From positions 1 to 64,000 of the forward strand of contig CAZFLM010000031.1 of NCBI GenBank assembly GCA_964519955.1: a DNA stretch of 64,000 nt, in the 5' to 3' direction. The stretch is from CAZFLM01 sp964519955 (GTDB lineage Bacteria > Armatimonadota > Chthonomonadetes > Chthonomonadales > CAJBBX01). The translations under genes and the position numbers were made by a program. Positions 35,183 to 42,971 of the stretch are shown one piece after another (the first letter of the stretch is position 1; each line of letters begins with the position of its first letter). The notes below the pieces were generated by a model. It saw only the letters and a list, made by a program, of their open reading frames with translations. It did not search any database and was not told the DNA's origin.

Positions 35183-35643
35183 CCTGCTTTCTCCGGTGTC
35201 TGCGACCAGATGCGCTTCGCGGCCGCCAGCACGCCGCCCAGCACGCCGACGAGTGTGCCCCCGTCCCAGCTCGTCTCGACAACTCGGAGGATCCTCGGCG
35301 CATGGCCGACCAACGCGGTGGCCCACTCGCGCGCGACCAGGCCCACGATGTGGCTGATGAAGATGCCCGTGAACAGCATGGCGACGTACGTGCCGACTGC
35401 GGTGGCGTTGAGCCTCAAGGCCAGGGTGCGCGCGCCGGCGCCCGCGAGACCGATCATGCCCAGCGGGCCAACCCAGTCGAGGAACACGTACCAGGCGTAC
35501 CCTGGCCACCCCGGCAACTCCGAGGCGAAGAGCAGTCGGTAGCCGGAGTAGGCGATCAGGTGCAGGGCGAGCAGGGCGGCCACCACGAACGCAACGATAA
35601 CCAGTGGAAGCGAACCGTAGGCGAGGCGGTTCAGTGGACGCAT
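35179..35643 (-). CDS. Four-helix membrane protein, first gene of the unknown operon
   Basis: This is a 154-residue integral membrane protein. Its helices are LPLVIVAFVVAALLALHLIA, YVFLDWVGPLGMIGLAGAG, VGTYVAMLFTGIFISHIVGL and a weaker TLVGVLGGVLAAA. ATG 35643 has GGAGAG 8 bases upstream; the frame extends to 35748 without support and into the tRNA promoter. The stop overlaps the ankyrin-protein TTG. The family is unknown. It shares size and topology with the four-helix protein at 31366-31920, but I see no clear sequence match. Confidence 0.66.
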   Translation of the reverse strand: MRPLNRLAYGSLPLVIVAFVVAALLALHLIAYSGYRLLFASELPGWPGYAWYVFLDWVGPLGMIGLAGAGARTLALRLNATAVGTYVAMLFTGIFISHIVGLVAREWATALVGHAPRILRVVETSWDGGTLVGVLGGVLAAAKRIWSQTPEKAG

Positions 35644-35733
35644 CGAGGCGGCTCTCCATTCGTGAGTCAGCGGACACGTGCGCGCACGCTCGGACCCGAG
35701 GCGCGAACCGTCGGCCGCAGCTCCCGAGAACCC

Positions 35734-35763
35734 TTGACACGCCCGCAAATCCTAAGCTACACT
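35734..35763 (+). promoter_or_regulatory. Promoter of tRNA-Asn
   Basis: TTGACA (35734-35739) and TACACT (35758-35763) are 18 bases apart. The predicted start near 35770 leaves a leader of about 29 bases to the tRNA. Confidence 0.75.
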
Positions 35764-35798
35764 ACTGCCGTTGCCGAGAATGGTGTCGTCAACATCAT

Positions 35799-35870
<72 letters not shown>

Positions 35871-35886
35871 CACGCAGTACCAGGCT

Positions 35887-35914
35887 GGCCCGCGATCGTT
35901 CTCGATCGTGGGCC
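35887..35914 (+). terminator. Intrinsic terminator of tRNA-Asn
   Basis: A 12-bp stem (GGCCCGCGATCG with CGATCGTGGGCC, one G-T pair) with loop TTCT is followed by TTTG. Confidence 0.8.
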
Positions 35915-35951
35915 TTTGCACATCTAGCCAGTCGAGCAGCGAAGGGCCCCC

Positions 35952-37775
35952 ATGATGCGCCATCACCGACCGATCGCACTTCTCCTCGCCGCGTGTCTTG
36001 CGCCTGCCTGTGTTGCGGGAGTGGCCGCCCACGCCCAGGCGCCCAAGCGGCCGGCGGCAGCCCGCGCCGTGAAGCTCTGGCCGCAGATCACCGACGGCAT
36101 CTACAACCACGCCAACGTTCTGGCCATGCGGTGCGAGGTCGCCGACGACGGCCTGACCGTGACCGACGCCGCGTGGGAAAGCTACCAGGTGGAGGGCTGT
36201 GCCAAGCGCTGGACCCTGAACATGGGCACGCCCATGGACGGGCCGCTGAAGGGGTACACCTTCCCTCGCGAGTACTCCGGCCTGCCCGTGAACCTCACGG
36301 TCGAGTTCTACAACCCCGCCAAGCCCTGGGAGGTCAAGGAGAACTACCAGGAGATCATCCTCCTGGGCGGCACCCAGCAGATCGGCTTGCCGAAGTGGTT
36401 CCACATCCCCACGGCGCGCCTGGCGTACGACTTCGACGAAGGCGCGTGGTTTCCGTCGGGCTGGACACTCCCGCGTGGCAAGGTCGCGCTCTGGCAGGGC
36501 GCGGCCAAGGCGCGGCAGAAGGACCGCAAGGGCGAATGCCCGATGTACGACTTCGGGTTCACCCACGTCTCGCCGATCGCGATGACGCACGGCGGGTCGC
36601 AGGGCACCCGGGAGCGCCGCGCGCACCTCTTCACGGACAACGAGTGGATCTCCTACGACAGTGCCAAGGACTCGTACACGGACCCGACCGAGCCGAAGAG
36701 CTGGCAGATCGGGCCGTTCCACGCGTACGCCGAGAGCTGCGCCATCATCACGCCGGACTTCGAGATGCCCGGTAGCTACGCGTGGGGCGACCACCAGTAC
36801 GAGGCATTCGCGAAGCTGATCGGCGAGGTGCGCGCCCGCCGGCCCGACGTGCTCATAGGCTGCTGGGGCGTCGGCGTGCTGCGCTCGTCCTTCCGCATCT
36901 TCGATAGCATCTACGAGGGCAAGCCGACGGGCAAGGTGGACCTGGACGCCGCGAAGCAGTGGCGCGACAAGTACGAGCATCCCGCCGCCGACTTGGCGCC
37001 GGTCTTCGCGCGATGCAACCTGAACTACGGCAACCCATCGGTCTACTGGATCGGCAACTCCAAGCCTTCGCAGCTCTACGCCTTCCTGCAGGAGTGGGAG
37101 CAGGGCAAGTTGGCGCGCCCAGACGTGCCGAACGTGCTCTCCACCTGGATCCAGGTCGAGTTCGTCGACGGGTACCCGCTCTCCCAGTACCGCTTCGTCG
37201 ACGCCGCCGGCAAGGTGCGCCTGGAGGGCATCAAGCACCAGGTGCCCGCCTCGATGGTGTACGCGCTCTCCCTGTTCGGCCACTGCGTGATGGACGGCCT
37301 GCAGTGCTGGGACGTCGGGACCGCCTACTCGGAGGACCTGGCTGACTACGCGGACTGGCGGGCCCGGGAGCAGAGCGTGAAGCACATGGTGAACGGCGTC
37401 GAGACGCCCATGAACTACTACCTGAAGTACTTCGGCCTCTACAACTACCACGTGTTGGGCATGTGGCAGGCCAGCCAGAACAAGGACATCATCGAAGCCG
37501 CCACGCCATGGGAGATGCCGGATGTCCGCACCTCGACGCACGGCGTGTGGCGCATCGGCGACGAGCGGTACCCGAGCTACGCCAGCTACTTGAAGGAGCC
37601 CCTCGTCCGCGTGAAGCTGGCAGGTGATCGCAAGACGCTCCTGGTGGTGGCCTGCAACCCGTTCAACAAGGGCGTCGAGCAAGTTCGGGTACGGCGGTCA
37701 GGTACTCGCGAGGAGGTTGAGTTCCAGTTGGTCGGCGACTACCCGATCATCAAGCGCTTCCGCGTTCGCCGTTGA
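35952..37775 (+). CDS. Large exported protein, unknown family
   Basis: I do not recognise this 607-residue exported protein. It has a signal peptide (IALLLAACLAPACVAGVAAH). The mature part is rich in Trp and Tyr, with NMGTPMDGPLKGYTFPREY, ITPDFEMPGSYAWGDHQYEA and GLQCWDVGTAYSEDLADY, and ends with a beta domain (KTLLVVACNPFNKGVEQVRV). The text resembles a (beta/alpha)8 glycosidase-type enzyme with a C-terminal sandwich: acidic residues follow strand-like segments (LIGCWGVGVL, STWIQVEFVDG). No catalytic pair can be assigned. Two ATGs stand at 35952 and 35955. It is convergent with the DUF6785-like gene. Confidence 0.75.
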   Translation: MMRHHRPIALLLAACLAPACVAGVAAHAQAPKRPAAARAVKLWPQITDGIYNHANVLAMRCEVADDGLTVTDAAWESYQVEGCAKRWTLNMGTPMDGPLKGYTFPREYSGLPVNLTVEFYNPAKPWEVKENYQEIILLGGTQQIGLPKWFHIPTARLAYDFDEGAWFPSGWTLPRGKVALWQGAAKARQKDRKGECPMYDFGFTHVSPIAMTHGGSQGTRERRAHLFTDNEWISYDSAKDSYTDPTEPKSWQIGPFHAYAESCAIITPDFEMPGSYAWGDHQYEAFAKLIGEVRARRPDVLIGCWGVGVLRSSFRIFDSIYEGKPTGKVDLDAAKQWRDKYEHPAADLAPVFARCNLNYGNPSVYWIGNSKPSQLYAFLQEWEQGKLARPDVPNVLSTWIQVEFVDGYPLSQYRFVDAAGKVRLEGIKHQVPASMVYALSLFGHCVMDGLQCWDVGTAYSEDLADYADWRAREQSVKHMVNGVETPMNYYLKYFGLYNYHVLGMWQASQNKDIIEAATPWEMPDVRTSTHGVWRIGDERYPSYASYLKEPLVRVKLAGDRKTLLVVACNPFNKGVEQVRVRRSGTREEVEFQLVGDYPIIKRFRVRR

Positions 37776-37839
37776 GGCCCTTCGGCGAGCCCCGGTAGGG
37801 CGCGGCCCGCGCGCCATACCGGCCTCTATGGGTCGTACC

Positions 37840-37861
37840 GGACGGGCACGGAGGCCCATCC
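37840..37861 (-). repeat. Single hairpin module with A stem and B loop
   Basis: Read on the minus strand, arms GGATGGGC and GCCCGTCC enclose loop CTCCGT. It is a hybrid of the two module types. It lies between two convergent genes, where a terminator would be expected. Confidence 0.8.
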
Positions 37862-37879
37862 CACCACGTCTCGTGTTCC

Positions 37880-39844
37880 CTATTGCTGCCACCCCAGGCG
37901 CCCGTTAATCGAGATCGAGTAGGACGCCTGCCGCGTGATCATGCTGTAGCTGCCCCAGATCGCCTCCGCCGCGAACTCCGCCAGGATCAGCCCCAGCGCC
38001 ACCATCCGCAGCTTGTCGTAGCCCTGCAGGCCGTAGTAGCGCTGCACGAACACCTTGACGATCAGCGCGATCGTGAGGCCGAACCAGATGTAGTCGAACC
38101 CGAAGTTCATCGTCAGCGCGTAGCCGGCAGGGTGGAACGGGAAACCCGGCACCCGGAACCGCGTCACGTCGAGCAGCATCACGAACGCGAAGCCGGCCAC
38201 CACCGCCACCATCCCCGCGTAGCTCGGCGGCCGAGGCGTGTCCGTCAGCACCTGCACCACGTTGGTCGTGTCGCCCGCCACGTCGCCCGGCCCAAACCGG
38301 TACCCCAGGTAGATCCGCACCAGATGCCCCAGCACGCTCCCCGCGATCGTCGCGATGATGAGCGCGAGGAAGATGCCGCGCTGGCTCACCCGATAGCGGT
38401 CGCCCATCTTGATCGCCTCGAGCTGCGTCGGCATCGGGTGCGTGCGGTGGATGCGGTTCATGAAGTGGAAAGCGGTCACCGTGCGCGCCACCAGGCTCTG
38501 CGATAGGCCCTGCGTGCCGCGGATGTCGACCACGAGCTGCGTCGGACCCATGAACGCCATCTCGTGGATCGGGGGCCCGAGCTGCGCTCGGAGGCGCGTC
38601 ATCGCCACGCTGAACATGAGGAAGAGCGCCGTGTAGGCCAGCACGAAGGCCGCGGGCAGCCCGATCACGATGCCGACGTAGCCCAGCGCGGCCAGACTGC
38701 CGATCAGCCCGGCGAACGCCAGCCGGTGGGGGACCAGGCGCTTGTCGGACGTGCCGGTCTTGACGATCTCGTGCCACACCTCCCGCAAGTAGCCGCGCGC
38801 CACCCAGAGCGACGTGACGAACAGCCCCAGGAACGCGCCCCACGACTGCTCGCTGAAGTAGGGAGCGCTCGGGATGAGCCCGCCGCCGCCGAAGACGCCC
38901 TGCTCGTAGCCCATCGCCGCGGCAATGACCTGCTGCGCCTTGCGGAAGAAGAAGAAGAAGATGCACGAGAACAACAGGTCGGTCGGCATGAACAGGCCGA
39001 TGGCCGACATGTACGGGAAGATGCCGATCGGCGTCCACCCCACCTGGTTCCACGGCGGCTGGTCGAACCAGAGCGAGACATCGCCAAGGAACCGGACGTT
39101 GATGCGGGGCAGGGCGGGATAGAGGAACGCGAACCCGTTGAGCATGTCGATGGCGAACATGATCGCGAACGCGCCCCAGAAGAACCTGCTGCGCCAGATC
39201 GGTCCGGCGCCGCCGTCCTGCGCCATCGCCAGAGGGAGCTGGATGATCGGGAAGGCGAGCTTCTCGCGATTGCACCACTGGTCGCGCATGAGGGAGCTGA
39301 TGCACAGCATGGCCATACAGACGAGCCCCGCGAGGATGGTCCACGCGATGATCTTCGGCCACCAGAGGTGGAGTTGCGACACGAAGAACCACACGGGCTT
39401 CGAACCCGCCGCGAAGTCCTTGAGCCCGGTGTCGTCCTTGAAGAACAGCCACTGGCTGACATAGGGCAGGATCTTGGTCCCGTAGTTCGAGTTCCGATCC
39501 TTGAACAGCCCGTAGCTATACATGTACGGGCAGATGCAGTCCATCCACTCAGACGCCATCGCGCACATGACGGCCTGCATCGCGTAGAAGATGATCAGCT
39601 CGGCCTCGGACAGCGCGTGGCGGGGCGCGAACTTGCGGATCGGGATGTTGACGATGACCAGCAGCAGCGTGAGCGCGACCGGGGGCACCATCAGCGAGAA
39701 GATGCGATCGACACCCTGGTCCTGCGCCCAGTAGCAGCACACGGGGGACAGCAGCAGGCTGAGCAGAACGATGCGGAGGGAGATGCCGCGGCGGCCAACC
39801 GCGCGTCCGGCTTCGGCCCCCGATGTCTCAGGCTCGTGTGGCAT
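37880..39844 (-). CDS. DUF6785-like polytopic membrane protein
   Basis: This is a 654-residue integral membrane protein with about 13 hydrophobic segments (for example IIAWTILAGLVCMAMLCISSL and GLIGSLAALGYVGIVIG). It resembles the DUF6785/DUF6784 proteins frequent in Armatimonadota and Verrucomicrobia, which look like oligopeptide-type transporters. Conserved stretches include AELIIFYAMQAVMCAMASEW, EKLAFPIIQLPLAMAQ and WNQVGWTPIGIFPYMSAIG. ATG 39844 directly abuts the cupin gene stop, so they form one unit. The substrate is unknown. The family naming is from memory and moderate. Confidence 0.78.
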   Translation of the reverse strand: MPHEPETSGAEAGRAVGRRGISLRIVLLSLLLSPVCCYWAQDQGVDRIFSLMVPPVALTLLLVIVNIPIRKFAPRHALSEAELIIFYAMQAVMCAMASEWMDCICPYMYSYGLFKDRNSNYGTKILPYVSQWLFFKDDTGLKDFAAGSKPVWFFVSQLHLWWPKIIAWTILAGLVCMAMLCISSLMRDQWCNREKLAFPIIQLPLAMAQDGGAGPIWRSRFFWGAFAIMFAIDMLNGFAFLYPALPRINVRFLGDVSLWFDQPPWNQVGWTPIGIFPYMSAIGLFMPTDLLFSCIFFFFFRKAQQVIAAAMGYEQGVFGGGGLIPSAPYFSEQSWGAFLGLFVTSLWVARGYLREVWHEIVKTGTSDKRLVPHRLAFAGLIGSLAALGYVGIVIGLPAAFVLAYTALFLMFSVAMTRLRAQLGPPIHEMAFMGPTQLVVDIRGTQGLSQSLVARTVTAFHFMNRIHRTHPMPTQLEAIKMGDRYRVSQRGIFLALIIATIAGSVLGHLVRIYLGYRFGPGDVAGDTTNVVQVLTDTPRPPSYAGMVAVVAGFAFVMLLDVTRFRVPGFPFHPAGYALTMNFGFDYIWFGLTIALIVKVFVQRYYGLQGYDKLRMVALGLILAEFAAEAIWGSYSMITRQASYSISINGRLGWQQ

Positions 39845-40225
39845 CTAGCGGTCCTTGAAGAGGGATGGGATCATGACGGTGTCGTCGTGCTCGTAGGCCG
39901 GGGCGCAGCAGCAGAGGAAGACGAGGTCGGCCTGGCCGGTGTTGCGGATCTGGTGCGGCGAGCCGGGCGGGATCGCGATGCCGTCGCCCGGCCCCACGGC
40001 GCGCTCCTCGGCCCCAATGCGCATCAGCCCCTCGCCGGATAGGACGTAGTAGATCTCCTCGGCGTTCGGGTGCAGGTGCGCGTCCGTCGTCTGGCCTACC
40101 GCGACCGTGGCCTCGGCCAGGCTCTGGCGCGCGATGGCGGAGTTGCGCGGCGCGAGGATCTCGCGGATGGTCGACCCGTCCTTCGTGGTGAACGCAGGCA
40201 CGGCATTGCGGTTGACGATGTCCAT
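39845..40225 (-). CDS. Single-domain cupin protein
   Basis: This is a 126-residue cupin_2 protein. Motif 1 is TDAHLHPNAEEIYYVLSGEG, with His-x-His and Glu metal ligands. Motif 2 is PGDGIAIPPGSPHQIRN, with the fourth His. Such proteins bind a metal and small ligands, or act as isomerases or dioxygenases. AGGA lies 8 bases before ATG 40225. It is immediately followed by the DUF6785-like transporter, so it may act on or sense the transported compound (inference). Confidence 0.9.
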   Translation of the reverse strand: MDIVNRNAVPAFTTKDGSTIREILAPRNSAIARQSLAEATVAVGQTTDAHLHPNAEEIYYVLSGEGLMRIGAEERAVGPGDGIAIPPGSPHQIRNTGQADLVFLCCCAPAYEHDDTVMIPSLFKDR

Positions 40226-40324
40226 GCAGGGGTTCCTGGTTGAGGGGGCTTGCGGCGTGATTCGACGTCGGGAGGGCGGAGTCCTGGTTGGTGGTGCGGC
40301 ACGGGGATATAGCTGCGGAAGTAC

Positions 40325-40353
40325 TTGACAGTGCAGTGGATTTGCAGTATAGT
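40325..40353 (+). promoter_or_regulatory. Near-consensus promoter with operator-like repeats
   Basis: TTGACA (40325-40330) and TATAGT (40348-40353) are 17 bases apart. GCAGT occurs at 40333, 40344 and 40359, the last as a perfect inverted repeat with ACTGC (40359-40370) over the expected start site. This is a plausible operator for the ribbon-helix-helix protein encoded next. Confidence 0.75.
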
Positions 40354-40413
40354 GGATAGCAGTCAACTGCGGCGCGAGATCGCAGGGCCCGACCGAGCTG
40401 GGAGGAGAGAGGG

Positions 40414-40626
40414 ATGGCAGGGACCAGGCGCTACACACTCGATATGGGGGAGAAGTTCGACGGGCTTCTTCAGGACCTTGCTAATGCCAAGGAGACCACG
40501 AAGTCGGAGATCATCCGGCGCGCGGTGGCCAGCTACGCCTACTTCTCGGATGAGGTGTCGGCGGGGCGGAAGGTCGCGGTCTCGGACGGTAATGGCAACA
40601 TCGTGAAGGAGGTCGTTCTCCCCTGA
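40414..40626 (+). CDS. Ribbon-helix-helix (CopG/MetJ-type) DNA-binding protein
   Basis: This is a 70-residue regulator. The N-terminal strand (RRYTLDMGEKFDGLL) is followed by two helices (LQDLANAKETTKSEIIRRAV), the classic RHH layout with a 'T-K-S-E-I-I-R-R-A' second helix. GGAGGAGAG lies 5 bases before ATG 40414. It is followed by a small membrane protein gene and preceded by a strong promoter with repeated GCAGT motifs, so autoregulation is likely. It could be an antitoxin, but the next gene does not look like a known toxin. Confidence 0.82.
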   Translation: MAGTRRYTLDMGEKFDGLLQDLANAKETTKSEIIRRAVASYAYFSDEVSAGRKVAVSDGNGNIVKEVVLP

Positions 40627-40642
40627 CGCAGAGGAGAACTCG

Positions 40643-41020
40643 ATGCCTTCGCCTCAAGTGCCGCAGGATGGCCCGGCGGATGTGCTTGCGCACGCCGAAC
40701 GGGCCAAGGACATGGTGACGCTCACCCCGGAGCAGCGCGCCGGCATGGGCATTCTGGTCGGAGTTGCCGTTCTCGCCGTGATCGCCTTCGCGTTCATCGG
40801 GATCTCGTGGGTGGTGGGCACGCCCCGTCCGCCCGTGCTCCCCGACGATCCACAGAGGGCCCAGGTTCTCATCGCCAACTACAAGACGTTGGCCGATGCG
40901 GCGCACGAGAGCACGCTCAAGCTCTTCGACGCCACCGTGGCGAAGGTGTTGCTGCCCGTCTTCACGCTGATCCTCGGCTACGTGTTCGGGAACCGAGCCA
41001 AGGCCGGCGAGGCAACGTAG
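40643..41020 (+). CDS. Small two-helix membrane protein
   Basis: This is a 125-residue protein with two transmembrane helices (MGILVGVAVLAVIAFAFIGI at about 35-54, and KVLLPVFTLILGYVFGN at about 101-117). A loop of about 45 residues lies between them. GAGGAG lies 6 bases before ATG 40643, and it starts 16 bases after the RHH gene. No family is recognised. Co-transcription with the regulator suggests control by it; a holin-like or sensor role cannot be decided. Confidence 0.7.
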   Translation: MPSPQVPQDGPADVLAHAERAKDMVTLTPEQRAGMGILVGVAVLAVIAFAFIGISWVVGTPRPPVLPDDPQRAQVLIANYKTLADAAHESTLKLFDATVAKVLLPVFTLILGYVFGNRAKAGEAT

Positions 41021-41075
41021 CGCATGGTTGGCTGCTTGGGCACATGGGCTGCACGCGGGTCTTCGACCATGTCGC

Positions 41076-41104
41076 TTGACGCTCGGTGTTCGGTCTGCTA
41101 TCCT
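41076..41104 (+). promoter_or_regulatory. Promoter of the tRNA-Asp locus
   Basis: TTGACG (41076-41081) and TATCCT (41099-41104) are 17 bases apart, with a predicted start near 41111. Confidence 0.7.
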
Positions 41105-41130
41105 AGCGCTGGAGTGCGCAAGCACTGCAC

Positions 41131-41204
41131 TCACGGGTAGCTTAACCGGCAGAGCGCCGGCTTGTCACGTCGGAGGATGGGGGTTCGAAGCCCCCCCTGC
41201 ACTC
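41131..41204 (+). tRNA. tRNA-Asp (GTC) with an aberrant acceptor stem
   Basis: The D arm (GTAGCTTAACCGGCAGAGC), anticodon arm (CCGGC and GTCGG, loop TTGTCAC, anticodon GTC) and T arm (five G-C pairs, loop TTCGAAG) are intact. The 3' acceptor strand ends CCTGCAC. The seven bases directly 5' of TA (TCACGGG) pair with it at only four positions (three Watson-Crick, one G-T). A matching GTGC exists 17 bases further upstream (41114-41117). No CCA is encoded as such. Promoter and terminator look intact. Confidence 0.75.
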
Positions 41205-41208
41205 ATCT

Positions 41209-41230
41209 GGGCCGCCCCGCGGGGCGGCCC
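41209..41230 (+). terminator. Terminator of the tRNA-Asp locus
   Basis: GGGCCGCCCC and GGGGCGGCCC form a perfect 10-bp stem around GC, followed by CTTCT. Confidence 0.7.
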
Positions 41231-41365
41231 CTTCTACCTCGTCCTGCTCCTCGACGTACGGGCAACCCCGCATCGTGGCGCCGTGCGAATCGCCCGATGA
41301 TACGCCATGGGTCGGGTGCACCTGCCGCCCGCCCGGACTAGCGTCTGCACGTAGGGGGAACAGCC

Positions 41366-41584
41366 ATGCCAGACTGCAAGAACCTGCCGGGTTGTCCGTT
41401 CTTCAACGATAGGATGCAGAACATGCCCGGCGTGGCCGCATCGTACAAGAAGCGCTTCTGCCAGGGCGACAGCGCGGAGTGCGCCCGGTTCGTGGTGTGC
41501 GAAGCGTTGGGGAAGGCCGCCGTGCCGGCCGACCTGTTCCCGAACCAGATCGATCGAGCCCGATCCCTCGTCGCCGCGCGCTGA
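41366..41584 (+). CDS. Small cysteine-rich protein, unknown
   Basis: This 72-residue cytosolic protein begins MPDCKNLPGCPFFNDRM and has five cysteines (positions 4, 10, 32, 39, 45, the last three as FCQGDSAECARFVVC). The spacing suggests a metal or Fe-S site. Similar small 'CPFF...YKKRFC..C' proteins occur in several phyla near signalling genes, from general memory only. GGGGGAA precedes ATG 41366. It stands alone between the tRNA-Asp locus and the BrkB-type gene. Confidence 0.72.
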   Translation: MPDCKNLPGCPFFNDRMQNMPGVAASYKKRFCQGDSAECARFVVCEALGKAAVPADLFPNQIDRARSLVAAR

Positions 41585-41666
41585 GCCGGTACTCTCCGAA
41601 TGCTCCCTCATCGCTCGGCGGTCCGCCGCCGAGGGCTTGCCGCCGCCTCCCGCACGCAGCCCCGCC

Positions 41667-41696
41667 TTGACACCCGCCGAGCCCACGCACTAGAAT
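41667..41696 (+). promoter_or_regulatory. Promoter upstream of the YihY/BrkB gene
   Basis: TTGACA (41667-41672) and TAGAAT (41691-41696) are 18 bases apart. The following leader of about 180 bases up to ATG 41885 contains no other recognisable feature. Confidence 0.7.
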
Positions 41697-41884
41697 GGCG
41701 CCCAGACAAGAGAAAGGCGCCGCACCGGGGGAGATCGGCGCGACGCCAGCACATTCGGCATGTGCCCTGGATAGAAACCAGCGACTCGGAACAGGATGTA
41801 GCCAAGTCGACCAACACGCGTAGTATAGACGAGGCTGAGGCGCGAGACTATGAAGTGCCTCACAGTGGAGGAGTGACCTACCTC

Positions 41885-42745
41885 ATGCCCGATGCGGAGC
41901 GCCGGCGGTTCGGGGGCGTGGTGCGGTTGGTGTACGACCGCTTCTTGGAGCACCAGTCGGCAACGTACGCGGCCGCGCTGGCCTTCTGCGCCATGCTCTC
42001 CGCGGTGCCCCTGCTCTCCGTGGCGGTGGCGGTGCTCGCGCGCGTCGTGGGGGGCTCCGGCTCCGCGCGAGGCCGGCTCGAGTCGGCGATGGCCCACTTC
42101 ATGCCCGGCGCGGGCGCCACCTTCCCGCGGCTCATCCAGGCCATGCAGACGGGCTCCGGAGCGTACGGCCTCCTCGGCCTCTTCAGTCTCCTGCTCACCG
42201 GCGCGGCCGTCTTCGCGACGCTGGAGGTGGCCTTCAACCGCATCTGGGAGGCTGAGAAGCCGCGCGGATGGTTTCGCAGCCGCATCAACGCGCTCTTCGC
42301 GGCGGTCGGCGTGCTCGTGCTCCTGCTCTGCTCCGTCCTCTCCACCTCGCTCGTGGCGGTTGCCCAGGCGACCGAGGTGCCGGGCCTTCACAAGACCGCC
42401 GGCGAGATCGAGTGGCTCTGGCGCTATAGCCAGCTCATCGGCCCCATGGGCCTCTCGGTCGCGGTGTTCACCTTGCTGTACAAGATCGTGCCGAACTGCC
42501 GCGTCACCGTCTGGGCGGCGCTGCGCGGCGGCATCCTCGCCGGTATCCTCTGGGAGCTGGCCAAGATCGCCTTCACCTACTACCTGGCGCACTCGGCCTC
42601 GTACAACCGCGTCTATGGTCCCCTGGCCGGCATGGCGGTCGGCATGGTCTGGGTCTACTACTCGTCCGTCGTGGTCCTCGTCGGCGCCGAGATCGCCGCG
42701 CTGGGCCGGCGCCGAGCAGAGGACCAGGCCGGCCCGGCGTCCTAA
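41885..42745 (+). CDS. YihY/BrkB family inner-membrane protein
   Basis: This is a 286-residue integral membrane protein of the YihY/BrkB (formerly 'ribonuclease BN') family, with about six helices. Signatures include HQSATYAAALAFCAMLSAVP, the GLFSLLLTGAAVFATLEVAFNRIW region, LYKIVPNCRVTVWAALRGG and SYNRVYGPLAGMAVGMVWVY. The physiological role of the family is unsettled; transport of an envelope precursor has been suggested. GGAGGAG lies 11 bases before ATG 41885, while an in-frame GTG at 41873 overlaps it. The open frame upstream to 41600 lacks homology. Hairpin repeats follow the gene. Confidence 0.9.
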   Translation: MPDAERRRFGGVVRLVYDRFLEHQSATYAAALAFCAMLSAVPLLSVAVAVLARVVGGSGSARGRLESAMAHFMPGAGATFPRLIQAMQTGSGAYGLLGLFSLLLTGAAVFATLEVAFNRIWEAEKPRGWFRSRINALFAAVGVLVLLLCSVLSTSLVAVAQATEVPGLHKTAGEIEWLWRYSQLIGPMGLSVAVFTLLYKIVPNCRVTVWAALRGGILAGILWELAKIAFTYYLAHSASYNRVYGPLAGMAVGMVWVYYSSVVVLVGAEIAALGRRRAEDQAGPAS

Positions 42746-42807
42746 CTGCGCGCGATCGGCCCGAGCCCGGAGGCAGCGACCGCTGCGCCTTCCGCTCCGC
42801 GCCGAGC

Positions 42808-42962
42808 CGTGGTGGGGCGGGCGTCCCTGCCCGCCAGGTGGCGCCCGCTGGAGGGCCGCCGTGCCGACGGAGCCCGTTCGCCCGGTACAGCTCCGCGGTG
42901 GGATAGGCGTCCCTGCCCGTCCAGCACAACCCACCGGAGGGGTGGCCGCCGTGCCGACCGGG
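42808..42962 (+). repeat. Array of hairpin modules between convergent genes
   Basis: Two A modules (arms GGCGGGC and GCCCGCC; then a variant with GGATAGGC and GCCCGTCC) alternate with degraded B modules. They fill the 225-base gap between the YihY/BrkB and DinB genes. Confidence 0.8.
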
Positions 42963-42971
42963 CGCCTCCGA

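Noticed and set aside
30325..35643. Mobile element or prophage origin for the unknown operon
   Set aside because: No integrase, transposase, terminal repeats or composition shift; the neighbouring tRNA-Asn is intact and no second att-like copy was seen.
41600..41884. N-terminal extension of the YihY/BrkB protein
   Set aside because: It contains the promoter at 41667-41696 and has no homology; GGAGGAG before ATG 41885 marks the start.
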